Assembly: GCA_963969595.1 (NCBI GenBank)
Contig: OZ018409.1
Coordinates: 28,037,282 to 28,101,281 of the forward strand
Reading direction: 5' to 3'
From: Neckera pumila
Taxonomy: Eukaryota; Streptophyta; Bryopsida; Hypnales; Neckeraceae
Length of the DNA stretch: 64,000 nt
Made by a program: the position numbers and the translations under genes
Shown: piece after piece, positions 24,353-35,437 of the stretch
Layout of the letters: the number at the start of each line of letters is the position of its first letter
Numbering within the stretch: position 1 is the stretch's first letter
The notes under the pieces: generated by a model
Seen by the model: the letters and a program-made list of their open reading frames with translations, nothing else
Told to the model about the DNA's origin: nothing
Databases searched by the model: none

Positions 24353-24609
24353 GTTTTTTTTGTTTTTTTTTGGATAAAAAATGGAAGAACCATTGCATTA
24401 AAAAAACAGAAACCAGATACAAAACAACCAAGCCCAAGGGCTGGTCAAAAGTGAAGAGAAAAGAGCAAACAGAGGCCAAAGAGAGACGGGACAAATGTTA
24501 GAAGAAGAGACAAGGGGGAGGACCCTTGTCTTCCCAACTGACATAGTCACCATTCTTTCTAGCAAGCCCTTAGAGAATCCAAATACAATAAAATTGGTGC
24601 CAAGTCCTA

Positions 24610-27600
24610 TCAACGTTTTGAGGGCGAAGGTGAGTAGCCTGTTGAGTCTTCAAGAGAGCAGCATGTCCAAGATCGAGAACGGCGTTCCACAGAGCTATCT
24701 GAAGGAGTGTGTGTTGGCCATCTCTCCTGGGCAAAGACGAAGTGGTTCTTTGCGACCCAACACAACCAAAGTGCTGCTCCTCGGATAAGTGTCCATAGTG
24801 TCCTAAATTTATAGAATTTCCTAGGAAGAGAAGAGCCAAAGATACAGTGTATGGCGTCTAACCTATCATGGGGCCCTAAAACTAGATGAGCGTTACGAAC
24901 ATGGTACATAATGGACTGAGCATAGTCCCAGATTTCTAAGGATCTCGGACATGAATAGAATCTATGAATGGGGGACTCTGTGTCACCCGTGGTACAACAA
25001 ATATATTTGGTATTAATACCTGGAGCGATCTGAGCCCACCATAAATTAACTGCAACAGCGTTGTGCCATATGGACCATATGAAGGCAGCATCCTTTACAG
25101 GTCTTGCCTTAAGCCATACGTCCTTCCAGGTAGGAGTAAAGGTATCCAAGAGAAGTTCTGACCACTTGGACGGGATTGTTTGCTTGGGTAAAGCCGACTT
25201 TGTAAGTAGTTTACGTCCTAAAGAAACAAAGTAGTCAATTAGTGCGTTACCACTGGACCATTGCCATTGTCTTAGATCAAAGTCAAGAGAGTCTAGGGCT
25301 CCATAGAATAAGAGGTGAGTAGGTCAGCCCCTACCCTTCTTGATTGAGACTATGCAAACACCGCAAATGAACCCTGTGACTTGGGAATCTTTTGCATTGG
25401 CAAGGAGAAGAGATAATTGACGAGAACTTTGACCAATAGTAGCTTGGAAGGATCCACCAAGGATGAAGATGGATTGTACCTGCAGCCGTATGAGAGCAGA
25501 GATTGAATTGAAGGCTTGCCATGTAATTTTTGGTACTAGGGCATTGGGGAGAGAGAAAACTCCGAGCCAGTCATCTTTAAAGGCTTGTTCTAATAACTCA
25601 GTGAAGAGTACTAGCCAGTTGTGAGGGATCTGTGCTATGAGAGAAGTCCAAAGATGTCGTTCGGTGGCTGAGAGGAGGAAGGTTGTGGAGATGTCATCTC
25701 ATGATTTAAACTCTTTTGTATCATGGTTCCACAGGTCCCTAATTGTACGCATCCGACTCTTGGCTAATACTCTGGCACGGCCAGCAAGGAAGTTGACCAC
25801 CATAGACTAGTTGACTACCATAGACTAGTGTTGAGAACCTCATCGGCGTTGACGGGCGGAGAGAGCTCAATATTTTTGAAGGATTGCTTCCAGGCTGAGA
25901 TGATGCAGTTCCATACTCGTGATCCTCTTGTAACAGACATCTTGTGTAGCATGAGCCAGACAGCTGATGGAAACCAGTAACCAGTCTTAGGATGGGGCTT
26001 TATTTTGTAAATCCGATGTCTAAATAAAATCCTTAAGCCGAATATACCATGTTCAATTGCATAGAGCACCCATTTGGCCAGCAAAGTAGAGAAGGATACT
26101 TCTGGGTCAAGTAGCTGAAGGCCTCCAATGGTCTTTGGCAGGTAGCTGTCGTCCCAGCTAACTCTAGTTCGTGGAAGATGTTCCGTTCCACTCCATAGAT
26201 AATTGCGTAGATTGCCTCTAACAGAACGGATGGCTTGAATAGATCATGACCATATAGCTATGAAGTAGTAGATCGTCAATAATAAGACAACATTGACCAC
26301 CGTAGCTCTACCAGCTAGGGAAAGGCGCTCTGTAGACCAATAGGTTAGTTTCTTTGTGATCTTCTGCTGAAGGAACTTATCCACATCCTCAGTCTCTAAG
26401 GTGATTCCAAAAGGGGCCCCCAATAAAGTGGTAAGGGAGCCTGGGGGGGCCCAAGTGATACCATACTGATGCAACCAATCTGGGGTGGGGATGGCAGAGA
26501 ATGAGAACCCTATGCTCTTAGTCCAGTTGGTGATCAAGCCAGAGGCAGAGCCAAATCTCTCAATAAGGTCCACTGAGTTCCTTAGGTCTTCTTCCTATCC
26601 TAAAATGGAAACCCTTGTATCATCAACATATTGGAATAACAACTGTTGGGTATCATTGTCAAGGAGCATAATACCATGGATCTTGCCTAATCTCATGTCT
26701 TTCTTGGCCGCCATATTGAAAGCCTCACCAACTATAAGGAATAAATAGGGAGCTAATAGGCATCCCTGTCGCACCCCTCTTCTGATAGAGAAAGAATTGG
26801 TGACTTTGCCATTGATCATCACTATAGCTGATGCATCCTGAAGTAACATTTCAATAAGGTGTATAAAGGCGTCAGGATGCCAATTTTCTTCATAACACGA
26901 AATAAAAAGTCCCAAGAGATTGTGTCATAGGCCTTCGTAAAGTCCAATTTGAGGAGAACAAGGTCTTGCTCAGATTCCTTGGCCCATTCAACAGTTTCAT
27001 ACTGTAATAGGACATTGTCCAATATGTATCTGAGTGGCAAGAAAGCTGACTGATTTGGGCTCATAACATCCTTCAGTAAGCTTTGTAATCTAACTTGAAG
27101 TGCTTTGGCAAGCACCTTGTATGAGACATTGAGAAGCGTAATGGGTCGCCAATTAGATAGACTAGCTCGATCGCCGGCTTTAAATATGAGAGCAATGGTA
27201 CTAGATGTCATCCCCTTGGGAAACTGCCTTGGTCAATAGAGGTCTGTCTCATCGTGGTAAATTCATTGCCAATCATGTCCCAATAACAAAGAAAAAACTC
27301 CATTGTAACACCATCTGGCCCAGGGCTTCGACCTTTATCCATCTATTTCAAGGCAGAGTACAATTTGTCCTTTGTGATCTGCTTCTGAAGCTTACTAGCC
27401 ATATCAAGACTAAACCGGTTGCTTACATAAGCAAGGATAGCTTCTCGATTGATCTCTGTCTCTGGAGTCATGGGAGCCTGAAAGTATAATTTGGAGTAGT
27501 ATTCGGTGCAGATGAAATCAAGGTCACTGTTGTTGTGTTTAGTGGCTCCCTGTTCGTCTAGATGTTTGGTGATGGAGGAAGTCTAAGGGACTTCCCTAAT

Positions 27601-28755
27601 TGCCTGGAAAAATTCTGCAGTCATGTTGTCGCCATACAATTGCCAACAAGCTCGAGACCTCACTTTCCACCCATCAAGCTTTTGGTTTTCAAACTGAGTG
27701 AGATGGAACTTGATCAAACTAACCTCTGCTTGAAGCTCTGCCGACTGTGGGTCTTCCTGGAGTTGTTTTTTCTTCTTGTCTAGATTACTGCATAGGGCCT
27801 CCTCTTGCTCCCAATGAATCTTGGCTTGTCCGATGTAGTACCACCTATAGGAGCGGATGACTTGTTTCATTTTTGTGAAGAAAGAAGCACTCTAGGGTTC
27901 CTAGCTAATCGAATCACATGTTCAACGTCCTCTAGATATAATGCTGACATAATCTAGCGACTGGGTCTGAGAGTCAAGTGGGCTAGTTTGATGGTCATAA
28001 ACACCTGATAGGGATCGGACCTGGTGTGGTCGCCCTTTATTTGATATTCTAAAATTTTCCTAGAACGGATTGGCAAGTTAGGGAAGATGTAGCATCTGTC
28101 TAGCCTGGCCATCACTCTAACACCATCACTTCTAAAGTTGTCCCATGAATAGATCAAGCTAGGAGAGGTAAGTGGATAGTCATGAACTTGGATGGTGTCT
28201 TTTAAAGAATTGACAATAACGCTCCTGAGCTGGGATCATCTTACCACATATATTGGACTTCTCTGTCTTGCGTTCAACCATGTTGAAAGCGCTAAGCATA
28301 ATCTAGCGGCAGGATGTTGGAGTTTCTCGAATCATGGTCTCCTAGAGAATTCTCCGAGAATGGGGATTATGCGGAGCGTAAATATTAATGAAGCCTAAGT
28401 TTCCACCTGGAATACCAGATAGAATGAACCATTGTACGCGGCCGCCAAGGATAGAACCGGATTGAGAGACCAGCTTGGACCATCTCGAAGAGATTAGGGC
28501 TACCACTCCCCCCTTCCTAGCGTTGGTTCCATCAATGGTATATCCGGGTTCCGCTTCGGTAAATAGAGCAGTTGCTCGTTTCTACAGGATCCTTTCTAAG
28601 TTAGAAGCGCCCATGCCTCTAAGTTTATGTTCTTGCGTGTGTTCTTGTAGGAACAGGATGTCTACAGGATGTCTTTAGATGTAGTTGCGAAGGTTGTTGA
28701 TGGCAGCAGGGTCATTTAGACCCCTAACATTTTGGGAAAGAAATTTCAATTTCAT
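24610..28755 (-). pseudogene. LINE ORF2: endonuclease, reverse transcriptase, zinc-finger-like tail
   Basis: It starts with the apurinic-type endonuclease signature MKLKFLSQNVRGLNDP at 28755. The endonuclease end near 28157-27954 has YSWDNFRSDG and KGDHTRSDPY. The reverse transcriptase includes LSNWRPITLLNVSYKVLAKA, LVLLKLDFTKAYDTISWDF, FSIRRGVRQGCLLAPYLF and the catalytic FQYVDDT. It is followed by the thumb region (GLITNWTKS, LAGRATVVN). The C-terminal FIWSIWHNAVAVNLWW and YSCPRSLEIW are of the zf-RVT type. The frame changes several times (open blocks 27211-26822, 26915-26595, 26573-26244, 25149-24610), so it is dead or a composite of errors. Function in live copies: target-primed reverse transcription. 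Confidence 0.85.
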
Positions 28756-31074
28756 AGATGGGATGGGTCGGGAGTATACCAAGTGCTCCCTGCATGGTCA
28801 TTACCTAGAATCTTTTTGAATTCCCATATGTCTAGCTGAGGATCAGAGGTTACTAATTCAATTCGAACCTGTGGCATCGGGAACGCTACATTCTGTCTAA
28901 GCCTTGCCAAGGCTCTGAGGTGTCTAATCAAGAATTGCACTTTGGAGGAAAGGCCTACTAGTTCTTCAGTTGTCTATTGGAGGAGGGATCCAAAAATTTG
29001 ACCGAAGACTCTCAGCGCTAAAGATGTGCCGCCGTCTTCAGATGGAGATGAGGGATCCAGTAGTTCTGAGGATTGGAGGAGGTTGTTCAAGAGGTCATGA
29101 GGAATCTCCTCACCTCACCATGTAGGTTGGAATGGCGACTGAGGCCTGGCTGGAGAGTGTAGAGTTTGTGATTCAAGGGGGACAATTTGTCTTGAATTAC
29201 TAGAATGATGAGATTGGGGGATACTATGAGGATAGAATTGGTGGAGTGAATCACAGGTTGGATGGGGAGCTAGGGATGTTGTTAGTATTTGAGGACTAGT
29301 ATCAGAGGTAGAACTTGGGAGGAGGAGGCTTGATTGGGCTCCATCCTCGGAGCGGGAGATATGGCTTTGAGATGTGAATGCAGCAGGGAGTCTAGAGGCA
29401 CGGGAATGGTTAGATTGGGAGGTATGACTAGGGTTATTGAAGTTGTAGTCTGCTAGAGGGATGCTAGAGGTGGTGGGGGAATAAAATCAAAAATGTGAAG
29501 AGGATTGTGGTGCAATCAGAGGGTAGGCGGGAGGGTAAGGTTTCTCTGGGTGAAGAGCGGTTAGATTCGCTTGGAATGGATGGGGTGGCAGGGATTTGGG
29601 ATGGAACTTGGTATCCATGCTTGCGAATTGGAACGGCTAGGTTGGATGATTTGGGTCGAGGATTGCTAGTGGAGTGTACAGAGTTGTGGTTGGGATTTTC
29701 TCTTTCTTCTCGCCTTCTCTCTTGTGATACCCTTCTCGCCCAATAATGACTGGAGCTTGCGGGAATCAATTGGGATCTGATGATACGGCCTTAGCCACGG
29801 TGGACGACAAGAATGAAACCATTGTCATCAGGGATGGGAGGGTGCCGTATGGAGTCCTGATTGTAACTATGTCGATTAAACCCTCGGCCTTGCCTCTTTG
29901 ATGTGTCTGTACTGCCCATTGAGGGAGGCCTAGAGCGGGTTTGAATACCCACAAGAGCAGCAATTGGGATCTTGGGACGAAGGTCAATGATCTCTTTGGG
30001 AAGGTGTTGAGCAGGCAGCTATTGTTGTATAAGAGGGCACTATTCGGACGGGTGAGAGAGAGCCAAGCAATATAGATAGTTGAGATGAGGATCCTCATAT
30101 ACTACTTGTAGCTCTACAGTTCCATTGGACAAGTCTTGAATCTGAATTTTGGACGTCCATCCTTGAAATAGGTCTAAGGGTCTACAATATCTATGTATGC
30201 TAAATGCTGGGTTGGGGATGTTTGTGTCCACTATCTGACCTAGGGTTCGGACTATGGCATCTGAGGAGGTAATGTATTCTAGTGGTATGTTTTGAATAGA
30301 AAGCCAACATGGCACTAATGGGCCAATTGAAGCAGCAGGGTTGAAACTAGGTTTCCATCTTTGGTAAGCAACCTGACCTCTGGGAAAACTATGGAGAAGG
30401 AGGTTGATTGATCTATTGACTGCGAGGTTGCTGTCGAGTTTGACGTAATGAAATCTATCTCCCGCTGCCTTATGAGGACGATGTAGTCCGGGTAAAGCAG
30501 TCTGTCTAGATCTTTCAGCCACAAGAGTCGGGTGGGATCATCTATTTTTTGCCCTACGAAGCAGGCTATCACCACATGATCCTTAAGGTGCCGGGTCTCT
30601 TGCCGAAGCAAAGTAGAATCAACAATAGAATGTAGAAGTACCTTGCAGGTTTGGAAAAAGAGACCGGCCCAATTCCGTTGAGACGAAGGAGGAAGCGATT
30701 TGCCCGTCGCCCCATCGAGCTTGAGAACGGGCAAAGTGACACCACCAAGAGAGTTGGCCGTGTGTCGTTTTGAAGGCCGCTGTGTGGGTTACGTATTGCC
30801 GGTTGTATGTCGTTGTTTTGATATGTGTAGATTTGGTGATGCTTGGGAGTCTTCGTAGCGTTGTGTTGATGGTGCTGACCGCTGTCCTTCAGCCACTATT
30901 GTTGGCGCTCTCTGACTCTCTCTGACTCTCTCTGACTCTCTCTCTGACCCTAAGTTGTTCCTCGGTGGTGGGGTATCTAAGGCTGAGGTTTCTAGCGTGT
31001 TGACGGTGTAACTCCAGAAATTGGTCAGCCGAGTAACGGTGACCGTTTCTAACAGCATCTCTATAGGAAACCAT
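28752..31074 (-). pseudogene. LINE ORF1, gag-like RNA-binding protein
   Basis: It starts MVSYRDAVRNGHRYSADQFL at 31074. A CTCTCTGA microsatellite (about 30905-30947) encodes an RESE-rich stretch and coincides with a frame change. A second frame change lies near 30520. The central block (PCWLSIQNIPLEYITSSD, then VELQVVYEDP) resembles the DUF4283-type domain of plant LINE ORF1. It is followed by a zinc-knuckle remnant YLYCLALSHPSEQC in which the first cysteine is tyrosine. The last block ends WYTPDPSHL, and its TGA overlaps the ORF2 ATG as ATGA. Confidence 0.7.
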
Positions 31075-31373
31075 AACTAGATTTAAGTGAGCTTAGTAGC
31101 AATAAATATGTTTAGCAAGAAAAACTAGAGTCTTAGGGTTTGAACAAAGTGGAAGCAGCGGAAGCCATATAGATCTGAGTGGTCAGATTTGCACAAAAAG
31201 ACCACCATTCGCACACCCTTAGCATATGCAAATCTACACAGGTCGTCACACTTGTTCAGAGAAAACGATGTTCTTGAATCGTTAAGAAGGTCCACAGATT
31301 AGCGGTGCCGAAGCTCCATCCACGACCCGCATCGCTTCACCCACTCCTGCCAATCCTCATTCTATGTCAGACT

Positions 31374-31418
31374 ATTTGAAATTAGTCCGGGACTGATTGG
31401 TTTAGAGAGGTTCTACTG
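31374..31418 (+). mobile_element. pogo-like MITE, right portion
   Basis: It continues the MITE of 24197-24352 after the LINE and its target duplication. It ends GAGGTTCTACTG before TA (31419-31420). Confidence 0.75.
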
Positions 31419-31420
31419 TA

Positions 31421-31932
31421 GATTGTACTGGTTAAATTTGAAAGCAAGAGTCTTACAATTTTTATGATGCAACCATTTGGGCTAGTTTGTACTCCTGGAT
31501 ACAGGATCCAAAGGAGCAAACCTCATACACACAAGGGTTTTCTTCCTCCATGTTCAATATTGTACTATGCAATCTTGGTTTCATGGTGCTCTTCAAAGAC
31601 GCCATAATCACAAATCTAACGAACTTGTACAAAATTAGGATTTGTGGTAAGGCCAAAACGGCTGCATAATCATAAAAAATTTAGAAAAAAATGGGTCCCT
31701 AGGGAAAGATCTCAATGAAGCCTTTCTACTCCTAGAGATAGGGAGAAGAATTGAGAGCAGATGTTTAGAAGCTTCATAGCATTCATTAGCATTTTGTGAA
31801 ACTGCCTTTTATTCTCCGGAGTTCTCATCCATGAATTTCACCTACATATTATGAATGTAAATTTCAGGACCAAGACAATGGCAGTACATTTATGGTGCGC
31901 TCCATTTTTTTGGTTGATTCTAGGACAAAATA
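31421..31932. other. No gene recognised
   Basis: Short frames at 31462-31669 overlap each other on both strands and show no domain. Confidence 0.5.
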
Positions 31933-32700
31933 TGGGTGATTGCAAGAAACACTTGTCCTTTTTTTTGTCCCCTTGCCCTTAGACGGGTGGTTTTTTGCTC
32001 ATAACTTTTGCATTGTTTGTTCAATTGGCTTGAAATTTAGAAGGAAGGTACATATGGTAGTTGCAAACATTGAGTAATTTTTTCAAGATTTTAGAAATTA
32101 GTTTACTGTTTTTAAACTGCCTCCAATTGGGTGTCTACTTAGGCCATTTTAGGGATTTTTAGTCCTATTTTTGACCCAAAAATGCGAATTTGAAGCCACA
32201 AATTGGACATGTTGGAGGTCTACTAATATTATAAGGATTGACAAATGAATTTTCATAAAAATAGAAATATATCAGTTGTCCACATGGGGTCAAAGTGACC
32301 TTCCTTTGCACAAAGGTTACAAAGAGGGAAAAATTTTCCTACACTAATTTTTTGGTGCAATGTGAACACAATCTTCTCTAGCAAATGGACTTTTTTGAAT
32401 TTTTTTTGAATTTTTTTTGAATTATTAAAAATAAAAAGGTGCATAGACCCCTTTTCTGCTATTTTCTGCTTCCAGTGGCTTTTGTAGTACTTCGTAGCAA
32501 TCTATAGTACTGCATAGTACTACATAGTATTGAAGCGACAGTTGAGATCTGTAGACGCCTTGAATCGACGGTTGAGATCTGCAGGGCGCAAGACGCTGCA
32601 AAAATAGAGCACTGTATAGTACTATATAGTACTACCAGTCCTAGATAGGAAAAAACTGCATTTTGAACGAAAAATGTGAAGTGTTTCTTGCAATCACCCA
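31933..32700. mobile_element. TA-flanked TIR element, 768 bp
   Basis: The termini are inverted copies of TGGGTGATTGCAAGAAACAC, flanked by TA at 31931-31932 and 32701-32702. The interior has repeated AGTACTACATAGTA-type motifs near the right end and a duplicated GACGGTTGAGATCTG-like block (32538-32583). No transposase frame is present; the TA target and size suggest a Tc1/mariner-like non-autonomous element. Related single ends occur at 50853, 52645 and 54556. Confidence 0.75.
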
Positions 32701-32789
32701 TATACAAACAACAAATAATTAAAAAGATAGATGGTTTGTTGAAACCCAAAGAATCCATTGAGTATTATACAAATGAAATCTAACCATTT

Positions 32790-34000
32790 GCCATCAATAA
32801 CTTATTTTGAAAATAACTTTTACTTTTATTTTAGTTGTGGCAACAACAGGGCATACTAGTCCATATGTTAAGATGTTTGTTTGTTTGTTTTATTTGTTTA
32901 TTTGTTATGTTGAGATCTCTTGGACAATTCATCTTCCGGCTGCATGCTTGGTACCGTCAAAAAGCCCTCAACAAGGAGGGGAGCACGGACTTTGTTTTGT
33001 AGCATTTGGACCCTTGGTGTGAAAGTTATTGAATTTTGAAGTTTTTATAAATAAAAAATTAGAAAATTATTTTTATTTTTAATTTAGGAGATTAAGGAAG
33101 GCATAGTAATTACTTTTGACATCCCAAGGATTGTGGCAACGGCACAGGGGACACTAGTCTTAAATTAAATTAGGTTGTTTGTTTTGTTTTGTTTGTTTTG
33201 TTTTGTTTGTTTTGTTTAATAAGTTGAGATCTAACAAACCATGAGGTGTCTCATGGCGTTCTTGGTACTGTTCAAAAGCTCTTGGTGAGGAAGGGTGCAT
33301 GAACTTTGTTTCGTGGTCTTTGGACCTACAGTATGAAAATGATTGAATTTCAAAGTCTTTATGAATAAAAAAAAAATTTCCTTCTTTTAGTTTGTTTGGT
33401 TTTAGTTCGTTTTGTTTTGGAAAAAAACAAAACTTCTATACCTGGTGTCCAAATGAAGCCCTTGCACTCTTTTGTGCATAGAGCTTTCTATTCATACCAA
33501 GTTTTGTGGCTTTTTGACCTATGGTGTGAAAGTTATGGATTTTTTTAATTAAAAAAATTGAATTAAGTTATATTTTATTTTTGTAAAACCATAACTTTCA
33601 CATCGCCTATTCAAAGTTCAAACGCCACGAAACAAATCCCTTGCACTCTTTTGTGCATAGAGCTTTCTATATGTGCCAATAATACAACCTCACATTACGG
33701 TGAGAAGGTTATTAAGTTTTAATGAATTAAAAAATTATAATTATAATTTCATTTTTATTTTATTTTTATTTTTTTTGAACAAATGGAAAGTACCATTGCA
33801 TTAAAAGAGACCAGATAACAACAACCAAACCGAGGTTGGCAAATGAAGAGATAAGAGCAAAAAGAGCAAAAAGAGAAATACAAGGAAAGAAACAAAACCA
33901 AACGAACTAAAAGAAGGAACAAATGGTAGGGCCCTTCCTACTCCAAACGATGCTTTTTACTTTTACTTTTGTTTTGGCTATGGTAGCGGCACAGGGCACA
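32790..34000 (+). repeat. Tandem array of diverged repeat units
   Basis: Units share a TTTGT-rich tract, TGCTTGGTACCGTCAAAAAG or similar, GTGAAAGTTATTGAATTT and an end CGGCACAGGG-CACTA (near 32850, 33145 and 33990). Part of the array (about 33420-33700) contains inverted copies (CTTGCACTCTTTTGTGCATA twice). The third unit is interrupted by a LINE 3' fragment. A further dispersed unit is at 15400-15800. Confidence 0.6.
33765..33953 (-). mobile_element. 5'-truncated LINE 3' fragment
   Basis: The block ACCATTGCATTAAAAGAGAC, a run of AAGAGCAAAAAGAG and GGTAGGGCCCTTCCTACTCC match the LINE 3' end at 24353-24540 in order. It is T-rich at its left edge, consistent with a minus-strand insertion ending in poly(A). 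Confidence 0.6.
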
Positions 34001-34255
34001 CTACAATAGTAATCATTAATTTACACCTAGGATAGCTGGGCGAAGCAAGTAATGGAAACTCAAAAGTCTTCAAAGGAAGAAAACGTGTTGCATTAGTGAG
34101 CTTGTCCTAGAATCCAGCAATCTGTTATCGAGGTACGGAGACTCTTGTCGAATTTCTTGCTAAAAAAGACTCCATCAATTTAGAGATACCTTTCACGCTT
34201 ATCAAAAGACAAACAACTTTCTGATGTCACTCACACTCTGCTATTGAATGTTCTG

Positions 34256-34461
34256 TGTTGTGATGAAGAGAGCAAACAAGAGAGATACAACTTATATATT
34301 ATGAGGGTTATCTTATCACATATATATATGGAGGATCATAGCCTCCGTAGTACCACTAAAAATAGAGGTAGTACTATTTTTACTTTAATATAAATACACT
34401 TAACCTAAGTTAATTGGTTGATTGGGATCGTCATCTTATCTTATCCTATCTTATCTCAACA
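34256..34461 (-). repeat. 3' LTR of the copia element
   Basis: 206 bp, TGTTG...CAACA, matching 37717-37922 except near 34370-34405. Confidence 0.92.
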
Positions 34462-34476
34462 CTCCTCCTCGATCCC
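34462..34476 (-). promoter_or_regulatory. Polypurine tract
   Basis: On the minus strand GGGATCGAGGAGGAG abuts the 3' LTR, as expected for the plus-strand primer of reverse transcription. Confidence 0.7.
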
Positions 34477-34515
34477 AGGTTACCTTGTTAAAAAACTTAA
34501 CTGTGATAAAAACCT

Positions 34516-35437
34516 TTATATGGAAAATTCATAGAAAGAAAAAGAGCGTAACCTATTGTAAAACAAGATCTTGAAGAGATCGTATGCCGGCTTCTTGAAC
34601 CAATCGTTTGTGGCGTAGGCAGGAAGTGCCTTTGTAAGAAAGTCGGCAATGTTGTGGGAGGATTGAATTTTCTTCACTTCAATTTGTCCTGACTCGATCA
34701 GGTCTTGAGTAAATCCAAAGATTTGTGGACTAATGTATTTCGTTCGAATAGCCTTGATGAATCCGCCAGTTACTTGTGCCACGCATGCTGCATTATCTTC
34801 AAATATCACTGTCGATTGTGTGCCGTGGTTGAGTTCACATTGATGTGAAATGATCTTGTCGATTGTCCGCAACCAAACTTCTTCTCTTGTCGCTTCATGA
34901 AATGCTATTAACTCCGCATGGTTGGTTGATGGGGCGGTCATTGTCTGCTTGACAGACTTCCATGATATTGGTGCGTTGTTTTGTAAGAAGATATAACCTG
35001 TCTGAGACTTGCCGGTGTTTTCGTCTGACTTGAAACCAGCATTTGCATATCGACTAAATCTGATGCTCCATTCTTTGTATAATGTAGTCCTAAGTCTTTG
35101 GTTCCATGGAGGTATCTAAAAAGATGCTTGATTCCATTCCAATACTGCAATGTAGGCTTCTGGCTATGCCGAGCTAGCACGCTTGTTGCGAATGATATAT
35201 TCGGCTGAATATAAGTAGATAGGTATAGTAAAGCTCCGACCGTTGTGAGGTACTGTTGCTTGTCACATTCCTCCTCCTCCTCCTCGCAAGGTCGGTATGG
35301 GTCATCATAGGTCTTGCTGCGGCCAATTATGGGAGTAGATAAAGGATTTGCCTAGTCCATATTAAAATTCTTAAGCAATTGTTGAGTATACGCAGTCTGA
35401 TGTAGAAATATACTTCCATTGGGCAAGTGTGTGATCT
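34516..35437 (-). pseudogene. Copia reverse transcriptase end and RNase H
   Basis: The frame resumes with LPNGSIFLHQTAYTQQLLK, then TPIIGRSKTYDDPYRPCE, LTTVGALLYLSTYIQP and RNase H features (STNHAELIAFHEATREEVWL, then HNIADFLTKALP). The final stop is at 34516. The catalytic Y-x-DD part and everything before it are absent. A TAG follows NFNMD near 35354, and a frameshift lies near 35045 before the RNase H domain. Confidence 0.85.

Larger units (their letters stand above)
24353..31363 (-). mobile_element. Full-length-sized L1-type LINE retrotransposon
   Basis: It is bounded by a 10-bp target duplication ATGTCAGACT at 24343-24352 and 31364-31373. The 3' end on the minus strand is an A-rich tail (T-runs at 24354-24371 on the plus strand). 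It is about 7.0 kb, with a gag-like ORF1 then an endonuclease/reverse-transcriptase ORF2. Both are damaged by stops and frameshifts, so the copy is not autonomous now. It lies inside the MITE whose halves flank it. Related 3' fragments occur at 13.1 and 33.8 kb on the same strand. Confidence 0.85.
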
